From Liolophura sinensis (Eukaryota; Mollusca; Polyplacophora; Chitonida; Chitonidae): DNA of 64,000 bases. This document shows positions 9,917 to 21,175 of this stretch, one piece after another. The notes beneath the pieces were generated by a model that saw nothing but the letters and a program-made list of their open reading frames with translations, searched no databases and was not told the origin of the DNA. Location: NCBI RefSeq assembly GCF_032854445.1, contig NC_088305.1, positions 10,961,717-11,025,716 of the forward strand, in the 5' to 3' direction. Both the position numbers and the translations under genes were made by a program. The number at the start of each line of letters is the position of its first letter. The first letter of the stretch is position 1.

Positions 9917-12127
9917 TCACTCATTAGTACTTAAACCTACCTGATCAACACTGACAAGCCCGAACACCAGTGATGTCCCGACTCGACACTGTCTGACAAT
10001 CAATGGTTTTTCAGAGCTATTTATCGAAACAGAACCCGTGGAGCCCTCTTCACTAGGGTTGGGTTCCTGGGAGTCTTTCACGAAAGACAATTTACAGCCC
10101 TTGTTGGTTTCAAAAGGTCTCAAAAGGTGGCTCAAGCTATGGCTCAATTTTTGAGCATCTTTATCCCTGCTCATGAGAGTATCGTTGAGCTTGGAGTTAC
10201 TAAGCCAGCCAGGTATGCGAAGCTTGGACTCGTTAGACGTCACACTTGCTTCACTATGCAAGAGTTTTTGGTTGAGCTTTTCTCCCTCCACGCTATCAGC
10301 AGAAGGTTGACCATCAGGCTTTCCTCGGATTACTGCCATACTGATCACAGAACTTTTTGCCCTCCGCACTGGGAACTGGCCTACCCTGAGAGCTGGGGAG
10401 CTCTTTAAGTCTACCTGGGACTTCCACCTGTCCCCAAGTCCAGCTGGACTCGCCGTGCTAACCTTCTGCCGATCTATGTCCCCTTTGTATACTTTGTCCT
10501 GATCGTCTTTGGCAGCACATGCTTCAGGAACCTTCTGTTCCTTGTCGCCATTTACTACACTATCTGGAAATCTTGCCATCGATTTCCGTAAGCGAATTAT
10601 CCCATTTACTGGAAATGATGGAGACTTTTGAAGCACGATTTTGTGGTTTGATTTGTGCATGTAATTTGCCTCACTAGTGGTCGCATCTATCTTCAAAGGA
10701 TTGTCAGAACTGCTCTGAGCCACTGACCGACTTTTTACATTTTGTTTATTGTTCCAATTAGCAGAGTGATGGACGGGAATTCTTGTGGGGTCACATCTGA
10801 CCAATCCATTACCGCCCTGTGATGGTCTGTCAGTAAAGACACTCTTGGACAACCCATTAGAAGATAACTTACCACAAATAGCACTGTTCAGTTTCCCATT
10901 GATCAAGCGAGTATACTTCCGCCTGGCCGTAGAAAGTTTCTGTTCCTGATGGGAAGAATCGGCACTAAATTTTTTACCTACTTTCAAAACAGGATCGTCT
11001 TTCTGTCCTGATGTGGGAGAAATTTTATGCTGAAAACGAGAGGCTTTCTCCGATGTGGAATTATTTGCTTTTAAGTTTAGGCTAAATTCTGGGGCAGCAT
11101 TACTTTTGTTTAAAGCAGCACTAATGTTCCCCACACTGGAACTGGTCCTTAATAGGCCGGCACTAGATCTGACTTGACATGCACCACCTTTGACGGGAGT
11201 ACCTTCAGCACTTGAACTGTCAACAGATTTCTGTGGGGAGGCAGTACTTTTCTTATTCGATTGCGTATTCCGATTGCCTACAGCACAGAAGTGTTTACCA
11301 CTTTCGCAGACATCTTTAACACCAGCCTCCTGTTTAGCAGAGGAACTCTTCCCAAGGAGCTGGATAGGAGGTGTCCTCCTGGGCAAGGCACTAAGGGCAC
11401 TGATTTGTCCTAACACAGCTCCCAAGGAGCTAGTTCTGCGTCTCGGCCTCAAAGAGCTAGGACCAACATCCACACTACTGTCCTGACCCCTGTGATTGAG
11501 CCTATTATGAGTGACCCCATTGGGCTGACCTTTCTCTCCTGGCTTAATTAATGTCCTCCCAGGTATGCTGGTGTCGGTTCTGACACTGGTACCTGACCTG
11601 AAATCACCACTCTCATTATAATCTGGTATATGTATATCACTACTGGTGATACCACTTTTCTCAAGGGAGCGTTTGGCTTGTGTGTCTATTCTGGCACCAC
11701 CAGTTAATGCAGCATCACCGTCCGCACATGAACCAGATTGAGGCTGTGCTTCACCGTGGGAGTCGGGCCTCACACCTGACGAGAGGCTCCTCTTAATCTG
11801 CACCTGGCTTTCTGAACCTATCCTACCATTTATCCCCACACTCGGTTTCTTGAATATGGATTTCATTGGCCTAATCGTTGCTGATGCCCTAGCACTTTGA
11901 TATCTGGTGGCCTCGTTTACACCTGGCACATGCCCATTCCCCATCACACTTTTACTACTGCGAACCTTGAGGATACCTTTTTTGGGCATTTCCATTTTGA
12001 ACTGGCTGCCCATTTCCAGACGCTGACGCTGTTGTCGTCGTTTCTCGAAATCAGAGACACCGTGAAGACGAGCCGAAACCATTGCTGAATGACCCTCGGA
12101 GAAATTCCCGGCCATACACATAAACAT
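9917..12127 (-). CDS. Large single-exon ORF, Ser/basic-rich disordered protein, 736 codons
   Basis: Longest non-repetitive ORF in the window. I do not recognise the protein. Seen: strong Ser, Lys, Arg, Gly and Asn bias, no signal peptide, no membrane segment; a basic start (DFEKRRQQRQRLE near residues 26-38); PKKGILKVRSSKS around 48-60, containing GILK, which resembles the SILK-type docking motif of protein phosphatase 1 partners such as inhibitor-2; MKSIFKKPS near 88-96; RPRRRTSS near 227-234. GC content is above the surroundings, as expected of coding sequence. The first ATG is at 12127. The fifth codon and codon 16 (12082) are also ATG, and codon 16 has the best Kozak context (GCAATGG). 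The TGA stop is at 9917-9919, but a phase-0 donor CAG-GTAGGT sits at 9941/9942, so the true 3' end may be spliced. It lies downstream of the PTPN4-like exons on the same strand: either a nested gene or an alternative first exon. Confidence 0.72.
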   Translation of the reverse strand: MFMCMAGNFSEGHSAMVSARLHGVSDFEKRRQQRQRLEMGSQFKMEMPKKGILKVRSSKSVMGNGHVPGVNEATRYQSARASATIRPMKSIFKKPSVGINGRIGSESQVQIKRSLSSGVRPDSHGEAQPQSGSCADGDAALTGGARIDTQAKRSLEKSGITSSDIHIPDYNESGDFRSGTSVRTDTSIPGRTLIKPGEKGQPNGVTHNRLNHRGQDSSVDVGPSSLRPRRRTSSLGAVLGQISALSALPRRTPPIQLLGKSSSAKQEAGVKDVCESGKHFCAVGNRNTQSNKKSTASPQKSVDSSSAEGTPVKGGACQVRSSAGLLRTSSSVGNISAALNKSNAAPEFSLNLKANNSTSEKASRFQHKISPTSGQKDDPVLKVGKKFSADSSHQEQKLSTARRKYTRLINGKLNSAICGKLSSNGLSKSVFTDRPSQGGNGLVRCDPTRIPVHHSANWNNKQNVKSRSVAQSSSDNPLKIDATTSEANYMHKSNHKIVLQKSPSFPVNGIIRLRKSMARFPDSVVNGDKEQKVPEACAAKDDQDKVYKGDIDRQKVSTASPAGLGDRWKSQVDLKSSPALRVGQFPVRRAKSSVISMAVIRGKPDGQPSADSVEGEKLNQKLLHSEASVTSNESKLRIPGWLSNSKLNDTLMSRDKDAQKLSHSLSHLLRPFETNKGCKLSFVKDSQEPNPSEEGSTGSVSINSSEKPLIVRQCRVGTSLVFGLVSVDQVGLSTNE
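9936..9948 (-). other. Phase-0 splice donor near the end of the large ORF
   Basis: On the minus strand the ORF reads Ser-Val-Asp-Gln, then GTAGGT. CAG-GTAGGT fits the donor consensus, splits between codons (phase 0) and lies 25 nt upstream of the TGA. If used, the last residues VGLSTNE are intron and the exon joins a downstream phase-0 acceptor to the left. No convincing partner exon was found in 1-9900. Confidence 0.5.
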
Positions 12128-12130
12128 TCC

Positions 12131-12244
12131 TCACCGTCTTCTACCAAACGTGCGGCTTTGCGTCGTCTGTCTTCCCGCTGTAGCCTCAAAACAGGACGCA
12201 GAAATCAATAATGTCCATTCAGACTTGACGGCGGGTTTACCCAT
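12131..12244 (-). CDS. Upstream ORF (37 codons) before the large ORF
   Basis: ATG at 12244, TGA at 12131-12133. It starts MGKPAVKSEW and ends TFGRRR. The stop is separated from the large ORF's ATG by one codon (TGA GGA ATG) and is in the same frame, so the uORF sits immediately ahead of the main start. This suits uORF-type control by reinitiation or, less likely, stop-codon readthrough. There is no independent evidence that it is translated. Confidence 0.35.
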   Translation of the reverse strand: MGKPAVKSEWTLLISASCFEATAGRQTTQSRTFGRRR

Positions 12245-12436
12245 GTCAGAAGGATATCACCTTTCAAATCACTGCACAAAACAAACCTGGTTTCCTACTA
12301 AAACCTGGATAATACAGTGAATCCGTTACCTTCAGTAGCACAATATTAATACAACGGCCACTTTAACCCGAAGCACTCCTCACACTGTGGGTTGTTACTC
12401 ATACATCACAAGATGACAATGGCAACGACAACGCAG

Positions 12437-12443
12437 TTTTATA
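12437..12443 (-). promoter_or_regulatory. TATA-box-like element upstream of the large ORF
   Basis: TATAAAA on the minus strand, about 310 nt before the first ATG. A start site 25-30 nt downstream (about 12410) would give a 5' UTR of roughly 280 nt containing the 37-codon uORF. AT-rich chance occurrence cannot be excluded. Confidence 0.35.
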
Positions 12444-12560
12444 AACCATTCCATATCAATGAACACAGCTTCCTGTAAATCTTCAGGCTATTAATTTCTC
12501 CACACACCATTGGGTTGACACACTTTCCACTGGTTGAAGAAAATTAAATCACACATCAGA

Positions 12561-13560
12561 TAAAAAACATTTTTTCGGCAGGTATCTATTAGCTGGATCC
12601 AGCACAGTTAGAGTCCAGCATTAATGCAGACACTATTTCAACATGTACACTGACACAGGCAGCCACACGCCCGACTGATTTCATACAAAAGCACCGAGCT
12701 CTTCTGTGCGTACATCATTATCCAGGAATGTAAATCCAATCCTTCTATCATGTTATGTCAGGAATGATAAACATTGCAGCTCCACTGAGTGTACTTATGT
12801 TTATTTATTTGATCGGGATTTAATGCACCACCAGTATGCATTGGATTGTTTGCATAGCTGTAGTAAACTGCTTATCGAGTTTTAAATTCTGCTAAAAATG
12901 GGTATGAAATCCTGTTACCTATATAGTAACATACTTCAAGGTTCAGAATTCTTTATAGTAACTGTGGTAAGATCCTTCTTTATCCGTACCAGTAAATTCC
13001 CACATCCTGGATTCCTATGTGCAATGTAAATTTTTTGTCACACTATTTCACTTCCTACCTGAATACATCAGGTAATGATCCCTTTGTTGAGTGTTCAAAT
13101 CCTCATATTATCCAATATCAGTACACACCAAGATCCTTTTGTTTGCTGTGTATATTATGAATCCTGGTATTATCCAATATCAGTACACAACATCAGTAAA
13201 CACCAAGATCCTTTTGTTCGTTAAGGTTGTTAATGCTGGTATAAACGGATATCAGTATATGGAAAGAACCATTTGTTTGTTGAGTGTAATAATCCTTGCA
13301 GCTTACATCCACATAGGCTAAGAACTGTTGTTTGTTGAATGTATAAGGCCAGGTCTATCAGTTTAACCTACAGCTGATAAGGGCTGGCAAATAGATATTT
13401 AAGCTGGAGACTGGAGGGACTGGGTCGGGAAATTCCATGCCATCAGCTCACATAATTCTGTCTTCAGGGTCTAGGTAAAATTTGTCACATGTATCAAGTA
13501 TACAGCCAGTATTAAAGCATGCTGACCTGGGATACTGGGTAAAAATTCCTAGAGCAACTC
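12561..13560. other. Unassigned 5' flank with a weak repeat
   Basis: Around 13100-13270 the phrase TATCCAATATCAGTACACA...CCAAGATCCTTTTGTT recurs two to three times. Nothing else is recognised. Confidence 0.4.
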
Positions 13561-13669
13561 AGGTTCCCTGGCCAGCTCCTTAAGGAGGCAGACTTGAGCA
13601 CCTCACACCTGTCCTCTTAATCCACCGCCACCTGTCAGGAGAGTAACACACAGCCTTCAGGCGAGGCAG

Positions 13670-15445
13670 GGCTTGCCCAGGTAAGCTAACAAGTCCGTAG
13701 TAGTGCCAGCGTTAAAGGTACGCTCGGCTGTATGCGATTACGTGGGATGGAAGCCAGATGCCACTAGGCTGGCTGATCGACACTTCCTTGTCTCTTGGCT
13801 GACAGAAGCCTTGTATGTTGTGGGCCTGTACTCCCTAGTGGCGCTGCTCACCTGCATACAGGTACACAAGAGAAGAGCTCTAATAGACCCCACAAATAAA
13901 GACACACCTTGACAGGTGAGCCGTCAGGGCTGGACTCTCTTATTCCAGCAGATCCCTGAACAATATCACCATGAGGCTTAACGACTGGTGGTCACAACCC
14001 AGCACTGTCAGTACTGGGGGGAGGGGAACACACTGAACAGCCTTCCCAGTCTTAGGGGCCACAGAGCAGCATTGAGCACGCGAGTGGGGGGTAAGGGAGA
14101 TCAGGGGTATAGCTGTGTGCACAGTAGCTAGCTCTTGTCCTGGCATACATAATACACCTACAGCATTCCTTACCGTCCAAGGTTCTAAATGTACAACCCA
14201 GGTTTACTGAGAACACAAAACACAGCATATCCTGTTCATGGCGCTGCTGCTGGCGATCTGTCTACGTCTTGGGTGATACCTGGCTGTGGGAGCTTGTTAT
14301 GTAACCAGACACAGGTACAGAGAGCCGTTACATCACATCACCTCACAGCTAGATACACTCTACAGGCCCAACTCAAGCCTACTGCCACAGTTTTACAGTT
14401 ACAGCTACTCAGGAATCTGGCATATCTGCTCCAGACTATGTTAGATGTCTGAATTCCTTTCTTCTTGACCTCACTCAGACTCTCAAGGCTTTGCTGGACT
14501 CGTTAGTGCTTCTTCGTTAGTGTTATAAATGGCCATTTACATGCGCCTGAGCCAGTCGGATGATGATGATGACAACAATCACACAGGTAGAGTGTGTATA
14601 AGCGTACACTTACACAGTCCGTATAAGGGAGATTGTACCTTTCACAGTAAAAGTCTCAGGTAACATAGTATGTACATATGAAACTGGTTAGGTCTCGGAC
14701 TGTGGCATTTTTACAAACAGTCTCCGCAGGTGAGTACTAAATCTGAATTCAGATAACCACGTCTTACAGGCTGCCCGAACATCACTTCTACATGTCAGGT
14801 GACAAAGTATGTACACAAAGAGCTGGTTAAGCCTCGCTGGACTGTGGCATTTCTATAAAGAGTCACACAGGTAGCTTACATCACTTCTATCATCTCAGGT
14901 ATTAAGACAGTCAGTACAAACAAGCTGTGTATAAAGATGGGGTGACGTTTCTGCCCCACCTTGCTGGCATACAGGTATACAATCTGCAAGACAACTTTGT
15001 CACATTCAGTACAAGACAGCTTAAAGCCTCACGGGACACGGGCCGGCGTTTCTACCTGGGCTAATTCATTATGGCACCTCAGCAAGTCGTTAATGGTTCA
15101 GGTAGTCTGAGAGCCTCTGTCTTATTAAAAGCCCTGGCAGATGCTCTGTGGGGCTCTGTGGGGCTCTGTGGGCCTAGCCAAGCATGAGAATGTCCTCACT
15201 AACCACGCAGGTAAGACAGCCAGCATAGTGAATGCTCACTCAACCACGTTTCAGCCTTGTCTCCCATAATAAATCAACCGGCTACAATGCAACCCCCTCA
15301 CAGGAGGACATGGAGGATTCAATTTACCTGGATGGATCAGCCCCATTACTTGAGCACAGGGGGATAGGGAGTTCTCTGATCGGAATCAGGTTTCAGGTAA
15401 AACTCCAGTCCAGGTAAAACCATACGTCGACAGAGGCAGGTATAA
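13670..15445 (+). other. Cluster of CAGGT(A/G) words
   Basis: At least sixteen CAGGTA/CAGGTG words in the same orientation, for example near 13679, 13860, 13913, 14315, 14585, 14660, 14728, 14799, 14870, 14898, 14974, 15100, 15209, 15395, 15412 and 15438. The stretch is richer in GC than its surroundings. Two diverged roughly 90-bp blocks (around 14660 and 14800) look duplicated, so part of the cluster may be an old repeat. No gene is supported. Confidence 0.4.
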
Positions 15446-15874
15446 ATAAGACATGTTTTTCATGAAGTTTAACTATTCTAGACATTCACACCTGAGCTAC
15501 TATCAATTGATATTTTGTATTATTCAGCTTAACATTTAATATAAACCCAGTTCTGCATGATAACCTTTTTTCCAGCCTGAGGACTTTAAACGTTCTCAGA
15601 GAATTTAGCTTATCTTCGCAATTGAGTGACCAGCTGCTGTCGAGTGAGAACTGGGTAAATAAACTATACTTTAACATCTAAATAACACTTCAATAAAAAT
15701 ATAAAAAAAACAAAAGAAAAACAAAAACATATATGCTCTGATGACATTCTTCACCGTTATGGGTTGATCTAGAATATGAATAATGAGTAGATTTGGACAG
15801 AAATTATCCATGCATGAACTTTGAAATAGTCCATGTCAACAGCAGTGTTCCAACAACACGACACACCCATAATA

Positions 15875-16090
15875 CTGTAAATCTTCAACCTTTTCAACCT
15901 CGAAAGCAGTTTACTTCAATGGAATTTATGTTTACAATTATTATAAAACTGATGCTAACATGATTTCTTTGTGTCACTACAGGTGTAAGCAAGCTTCCTA
16001 AAACTGTTCAAATTATTTCTCTACATCTAAAAGTTCTCTCAAAATGTTTTAAAGTATTGGTAGCAGAGGTCGTTGAAAAGGGTAATACAG
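15875..16090. repeat. MITE family A copy
   Basis: Starts ACTGTAAATCTTCAACCTTT, contains TTCAAATTATTTCTCTACAT and CTCTCAAAATGTTTTAAAG, and ends GTCGTTGAAAAGG. 16091-16490 is unassigned. Confidence 0.7.
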
Positions 16091-16491
16091 GTTTGATTTG
16101 GGAAACAAACTTTGTATTAAAAAAAAACTTTGGATGTGAGATACTAAAATGGTCGGAATTGGAATAGGGACACTGCATAGATGGATATACTTTCTGCAAA
16201 AATGCTGAACTGTGAGTAAGCCCAGGCTCCGAACAGGAAATCAATCTTTCATCTGAATGTCTTGTGCCACAACAAAAGACAGGAAGACCAGTCTGTTGAG
16301 GAATAAAAGGCATTCAAATCAAAAAATATGCTGCCTTTCAAACATTTCTGAAGACATATCCTGCTTTTGTTGAAAAAGAATTAACATTTTCATTTTGTTT
16401 AACATAAGAACAGGTGGGTTCTTTCAGAGAAATCTTTTCTTAATACTCTTTTCAGTCAATAATATACATTAGCTCAAAATAAATGCAATTT

Positions 16492-16625
16492 ATTTGAATG
16501 AATGAATGAATGATTATGCCTTAACGCCACATCAGCAATATTTCGGCCATATCGCGGTGAGAAACTTATTTGGTGTAAACAGAGGTGTTCTTGAAGACTA
16601 GCGGGACACGAACTCTTGGTATTAT
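16492..16625 (-). mobile_element. Possible SINE fragment (third type)
   Basis: GAATGAATGAATGAATGATT then CCTTAACGCCACATCAGCAA and ATATTTCGGCCATATCGCGG, ending with GGGACACGAACTC. The layout is like the other SINEs here but the sequence differs. Confidence 0.45.
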
Positions 16626-17139
16626 TTGTGAGTCTGTTTCCATTCTGGCCAATAAACTTGAGAGATAAGAAAAAAGTTCTTTTCAAACACTTGGACTAAT
16701 TTGTTACCTTAATAATTATTTATTTACTTTTTAAGTTGTATCAATTTTTTGGGAAAAAAAAAAAACAGGAACCACTAAGCTAGTTTAGCTCTGTGTAATA
16801 AATGTCACTTACTATTGAGAAAGTCTAAATTTAATGTAGAATTTCAATGATTAATCAGTTTAATGTTGTTAAATTTTAGAAAATATAACCCATGTTACGT
16901 TAAGACAAAGTCTGTTACAGCTGCATCTTTTGGAAAGGGGGGGAGGGGGGCAATATTAAAAAAGCTATTACACTGACATTATATCAATTCTAAGTTCATT
17001 CAAAAAAATCCAAAAAAGAGAAAAAAGGTTTTGTGGAATACGCCTCCCATCCTTACATACAGAACCTTATATTTTCTGGATACCACAGTGACACTTTCAC
17101 TGTATACAGGTTGCATATTACAGTAACCAGTATGTTCAT

Positions 17140-17372
17140 CGGGCACACACCCACGGGCACACCCACCCACGGGCACACACAAATGGGCACACACCCACGG
17201 GCACACACCCACGAGCACACACCCACGGGTACACACACACACACGGGCACACACACACGGGCACACACCCACAGGCACACACCCACGGGTACACACACAC
17301 ACATGGGCACATACCCACGGGCGCACACACACGGGCGCACACACACGGGCGCACATACACACACAGGCACTG
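17140..17372. repeat. CA-rich minisatellite (CACACCCACGGG units)
   Basis: Irregular units of CACACCCACGGG, CACACACACGGG and relatives. Long Cys/Val-rich and His/Thr-rich ORFs on both strands are artefacts of this composition. 17373-18590 is unassigned. Confidence 0.9.
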
Positions 17373-18593
17373 TCCTCTGATCTAGCTATACTGGTATATA
17401 CACAGTGACTGGTGATGTGCCCGAGGGCAGCAGGACTCGGGAATGTCAGCTCAGGCCGGCTCATCTGCTGAAGTACAGATGAGCAAGACAACATAGAAAC
17501 TATACTTAACCACACGAATCTGCTCCTTTTTAAACATCAGCCCAGAAATAAATTTCCCAATTTAGGAGGTAATTCATGCATATACCGGGAATAATCTGGG
17601 TCAATTCAGAGTCTGACGCCTAAATTCCTTCCTAATTTTGACCCCAAAGTATATATCCTTTTAGGCACAAAAAATAGGCCAAAAGTGACTTAAATTAGCC
17701 GTTACAGCCTTCTACATTTGCTTTTGCAGTATAATAAAAGTCTTACAGCAGAGTGAAACCTGAGCTGTGATGGCAATGTCATACTTGGCAAATGGTCACG
17801 CATATTTGGTGAAAAAGACCCTCGGATCTTGTCAAATTACCTCAGTTAGGGTTTTAATTCTATCTGTCCACTTAAATGCTTAAATAGTAGCAAATTTCAT
17901 GCCTAAATTAAGGGCTTATGAAAAGAAAATTAACATTTTCCAATAGAAAAAAGGTACTGCATTGATCAACCAACTTATAACCTTGCTTACAAAAGTGTGC
18001 ACTGAGTATATACCCCCCTCGGCTTTTGAGGCGGCTGGAATGTGGATGAAATGAAATTAGGACAGCCAAACTAAACAATGTGGCGGTACTATACACAATA
18101 TAGGGATTAAAACTGGAACGCGCAGACGCTTTCACCCTCAGTCTAGAACAGGAATAGTAAGCCGACAAAAGCAGTGGCTTTAGAACAAAGATGCTTTATA
18201 GAAAAGTATGTCGATGTAACTTGTATAAACAATGAACTCCTATATGAGGAATGTGTGGTGTGAAAACAGAATAGTGAACAAATGTTTTTTTATGACGTAA
18301 CGGAACCTTTATATCAAATTATTAAACTCCAGAAATATAAATCTTTAAACGGACATGTAAACCAATTAGTAACTGGACAAGGAGGGGAAAAGAACAGGAA
18401 ATTCTTTTGAAGATACGACTACAAAGCATTCTTATTAAAACTCCTTGGGGATGAATATGACTGTAAATAACAAAGAAAAAAAATGCATCTCACATGAAGT
18501 TTGGTGTGGAAAAATCTACTTTCAGAAGCACGTATAGGCCTCAAAATGATCCTATTGATCAATCACTCAGAAGAAAGCAAAATGTGTCACTTG

Positions 18594-18725
18594 AAAAATG
18601 CTAACCTTTAAGTGAAATACAGTCGAAAAATGCTAACCTTTAAGTGAAATACAGTCGAAATACAGTCGAAAAAATGCTAACCTTTAAGTGAAATACAGTC
18701 GAAAAATGCTAACCTTTACGTGAAA
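18594..18725. repeat. Minisatellite, 32-bp unit, 4 copies
   Basis: Unit GAAAAATGCTAACCTTTAAG plus TGAAATACAGTC. An extra GAAATACAGTC sits before the third unit. Confidence 0.85.
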
Positions 18726-18959
18726 TGCAGTGACACAAGACTGAAAATGCACCAATAATTTATCACCTACCCAAATTCTTTAGCCTTTTCAACCACCACT
18801 CCGATCGATATTTTGAAACATTCAGAAAAAAACTAAGAGATGTAAAGAAATAAATGGCACAGTTTTTTGAAGTTTGTGCTTTCAGTGACACAAACAAAAC
18901 ATTTTGGCATCATTTTCGTTAAAAAAGTTGCATGCGTTTGCCGGAATATTTCCACTAAT

Positions 18960-19150
18960 CAGGTTGTGTTTTGAACACATTTGCACGGTGTTTCTTTTAG
19001 CATATTCTGAAGTCATTGTTCTGTGTTGACTGATAAAATTATACTTTTCATGAAGCCATGAAACTGACCAACCCAACCTATATAGTTTTGTTTCTAAAAT
19101 CAAACAAAATGAGCATAAATTGCGCTGAACGTCCCTTGCATTAAGGTAGT
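18960..19150. repeat. MITE family B copy, partial
   Basis: AGCATATTCTGAAGTCATTG, TTGACTGATAAAATTATACT and GCATAAATTGCGCTGAACGT match the family core. 19151-20320 has no supported gene. Confidence 0.65.
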
Positions 19151-20324
19151 GTATAACACCACAGCTTACTAAAGAATATTTTACTTCCAGATTGGCAGCC
19201 TCACCATGTTTATCTGGCACCAGGATCATGAAACGATCTTAGACTTGAGCCAAAATTTTAATTATTAAAATTTGGTATCATCCTTTCTGTGCGTTACTTA
19301 AGCTGAAATATGTTGTACGATAACTTACCAATAATTTAAGTTGCCAAGCAACATTATAACCCTATTACATCAGAAATAACAATTTTAAAGTGATTTGAAA
19401 TTTAACTAAAGTCTAAGATCACTTTGTGATCCCCGCCACTGGCACCTAATTATAATGTAGTGCTAAACCGCATGATTCTTATTTAACTGACTTTCTAAAC
19501 TTTTTTCAGGATTTTTTTTTATACAGGAAGAGACATAAATTGCTCATGTGTTGGGAAGATGTTATTGAGTTCATACTGTGACGTGTGCAACAAATTATGT
19601 TTCCAGCCACCCCCACCCTATCCTAAAAAAAAAAAAAAAACACTTATATGTACGAAAGTGGCATAGTAAGGAATTGCACAAAAAACAACCCTTGTGAATA
19701 GCTCACAAAATACTTTGCACAAAACATGTTACAACCCATCAGTATCTAACAGACACGCCATGTCTATAAAAAGGATCGCACAAATCCGGGTTAGTATAGA
19801 TGTTCCACTGATACCCATCGTACTTTTATTCGAAGCTAAGTAGGCGTAACATCTAAATCTGCCCTGAGACTAGCAATGGCCAGGCTTTTGTACTACTAAA
19901 GAGAGGGTTTTGTTCCTTGAGGGCTTATTCACTACACTTCTTCACTAGAATTACAAATCCTGCTATTAGTACAAAAACACCTGGATAAGTATTCCTGGAA
20001 TTTTCAAGTTTTGCACATGTACAAAAAAAAAAAGACAGCAAATCGTATAATCTCAGTTCACTATGAAAAAAAAGCAAAACACTGTTCATAAGATGGCGGA
20101 AATATGTGAGTTTTTTTTCATTTAAATAACTCGTACTCAAAGAAGTCTTGTTTACACAACACAAAATTAAGAACTTCTGGTGTAGTCTTTTCTTTCAAAA
20201 ACATAACAAATATTTTCATTTTAATTATTAAAACAAGGGTATGACAATAGTCTGGGCTTTATGAGTCCACTGAGAATTTTCAGTTCCATAACTTCAGACA
20301 AAAAAAAGCCAGAAATGACTTCAT

Positions 20325-20545
20325 GTATTTATTTATTTGATTGGTCTTTTGCGCCGTACTCAAGAATATTTCACTTAATCTACGATGGCAACCAGCATTA
20401 TAGTGGGAGGAAACCAGGCAGTCAGCCCACTGGAAACCCACCACAAGTTGCTGACAGACCTTCTCAAGCAGCACAGGAGAGGAAGTCAGCATGAGCTAGA
20501 CTTGAACTCACAGCGACTGCATTGGTGAGAGGTTCCTGGGTCTGA
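20325..20545 (-). mobile_element. SINE family 1 copy
   Basis: TTATTTGATTGGTCTTTTGC, then CACTTAATCTACGATGGC, CCAGCATTATAGTGGGAGGA and the tRNA-side GACTTGAACTCACAGCGACT. The head is truncated. 20546-21170 is unassigned. Confidence 0.8.
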
Positions 20546-21175
20546 AATTCACATGCCAGAAAGATAAAGAATGTTCTATGTTTAACATATATGAAGTTGT
20601 CCATATAAAACCGATACTATTCAAGATGCTTGTAACATGCTGTAAGTTTCAGGAATGTAGAGCCTTCAGGGTCACTTTTCTTCACGTTCTTCACATTTTT
20701 ATTCCATAGCTGAGTTTTTCCCAGACAATCTCTTATCCCAGCCCCTAGCCTCAAACCATACCCCAACCTTCCCACTACCCTCAATATCAAAGCAGTCTTT
20801 GACTTGCATAGCTTGCATAATATATGAAGTGCCTCATCATTACATTCAGGAAAGAGAACATCATATCAACGCTTTGAGACAGACCCTCAGTAACAACAAA
20901 ACATCTTTACAACCCAGATGAAAAATTAGCCATTAAAATGCTAATAAGCCTTTGGAGTTTAAGGCTAAATGGTGTCTTTACCTCTAGGGCTATTGTCTAC
21001 AATTGTTATTTGGCTATATCTTTTTTTTTTCTTTTTTTCATGAGTTTGAGTTTGACAATAGCTGTACTTAGCCTTCCACCTTGCTTAATTGCCCAGAATA
21101 AATGTCTTCATTTGTTTGGATAAACATGCTTTCATGCTAGAACACATTCAGCTACATGTAGGAATTTAAACAGCT

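Noticed and set aside
10127-11486. Plus-strand ORFs of 93-98 codons inside 9917-12127
   Set aside because: Shadow frames of the 736-codon minus-strand ORF.
15232-15417. Plus-strand exon-like stretch (CCCTCACAG acceptor, CAG-GTAAAA donor)
   Set aside because: Plausible splice ends but no conserved protein, and the block is full of CAGGT words that imitate donors.
16008-16313. 101-codon minus ORF
   Set aside because: Overlaps a MITE family A copy; no conserved motif and no splice context matching the phosphatase frame.
17000-17515. Cys/Val-rich 171-codon ORF and His/Thr-rich ORF on the other strand
   Set aside because: Translation of the CA-rich minisatellite; not metallothionein-like or any known Cys pattern.
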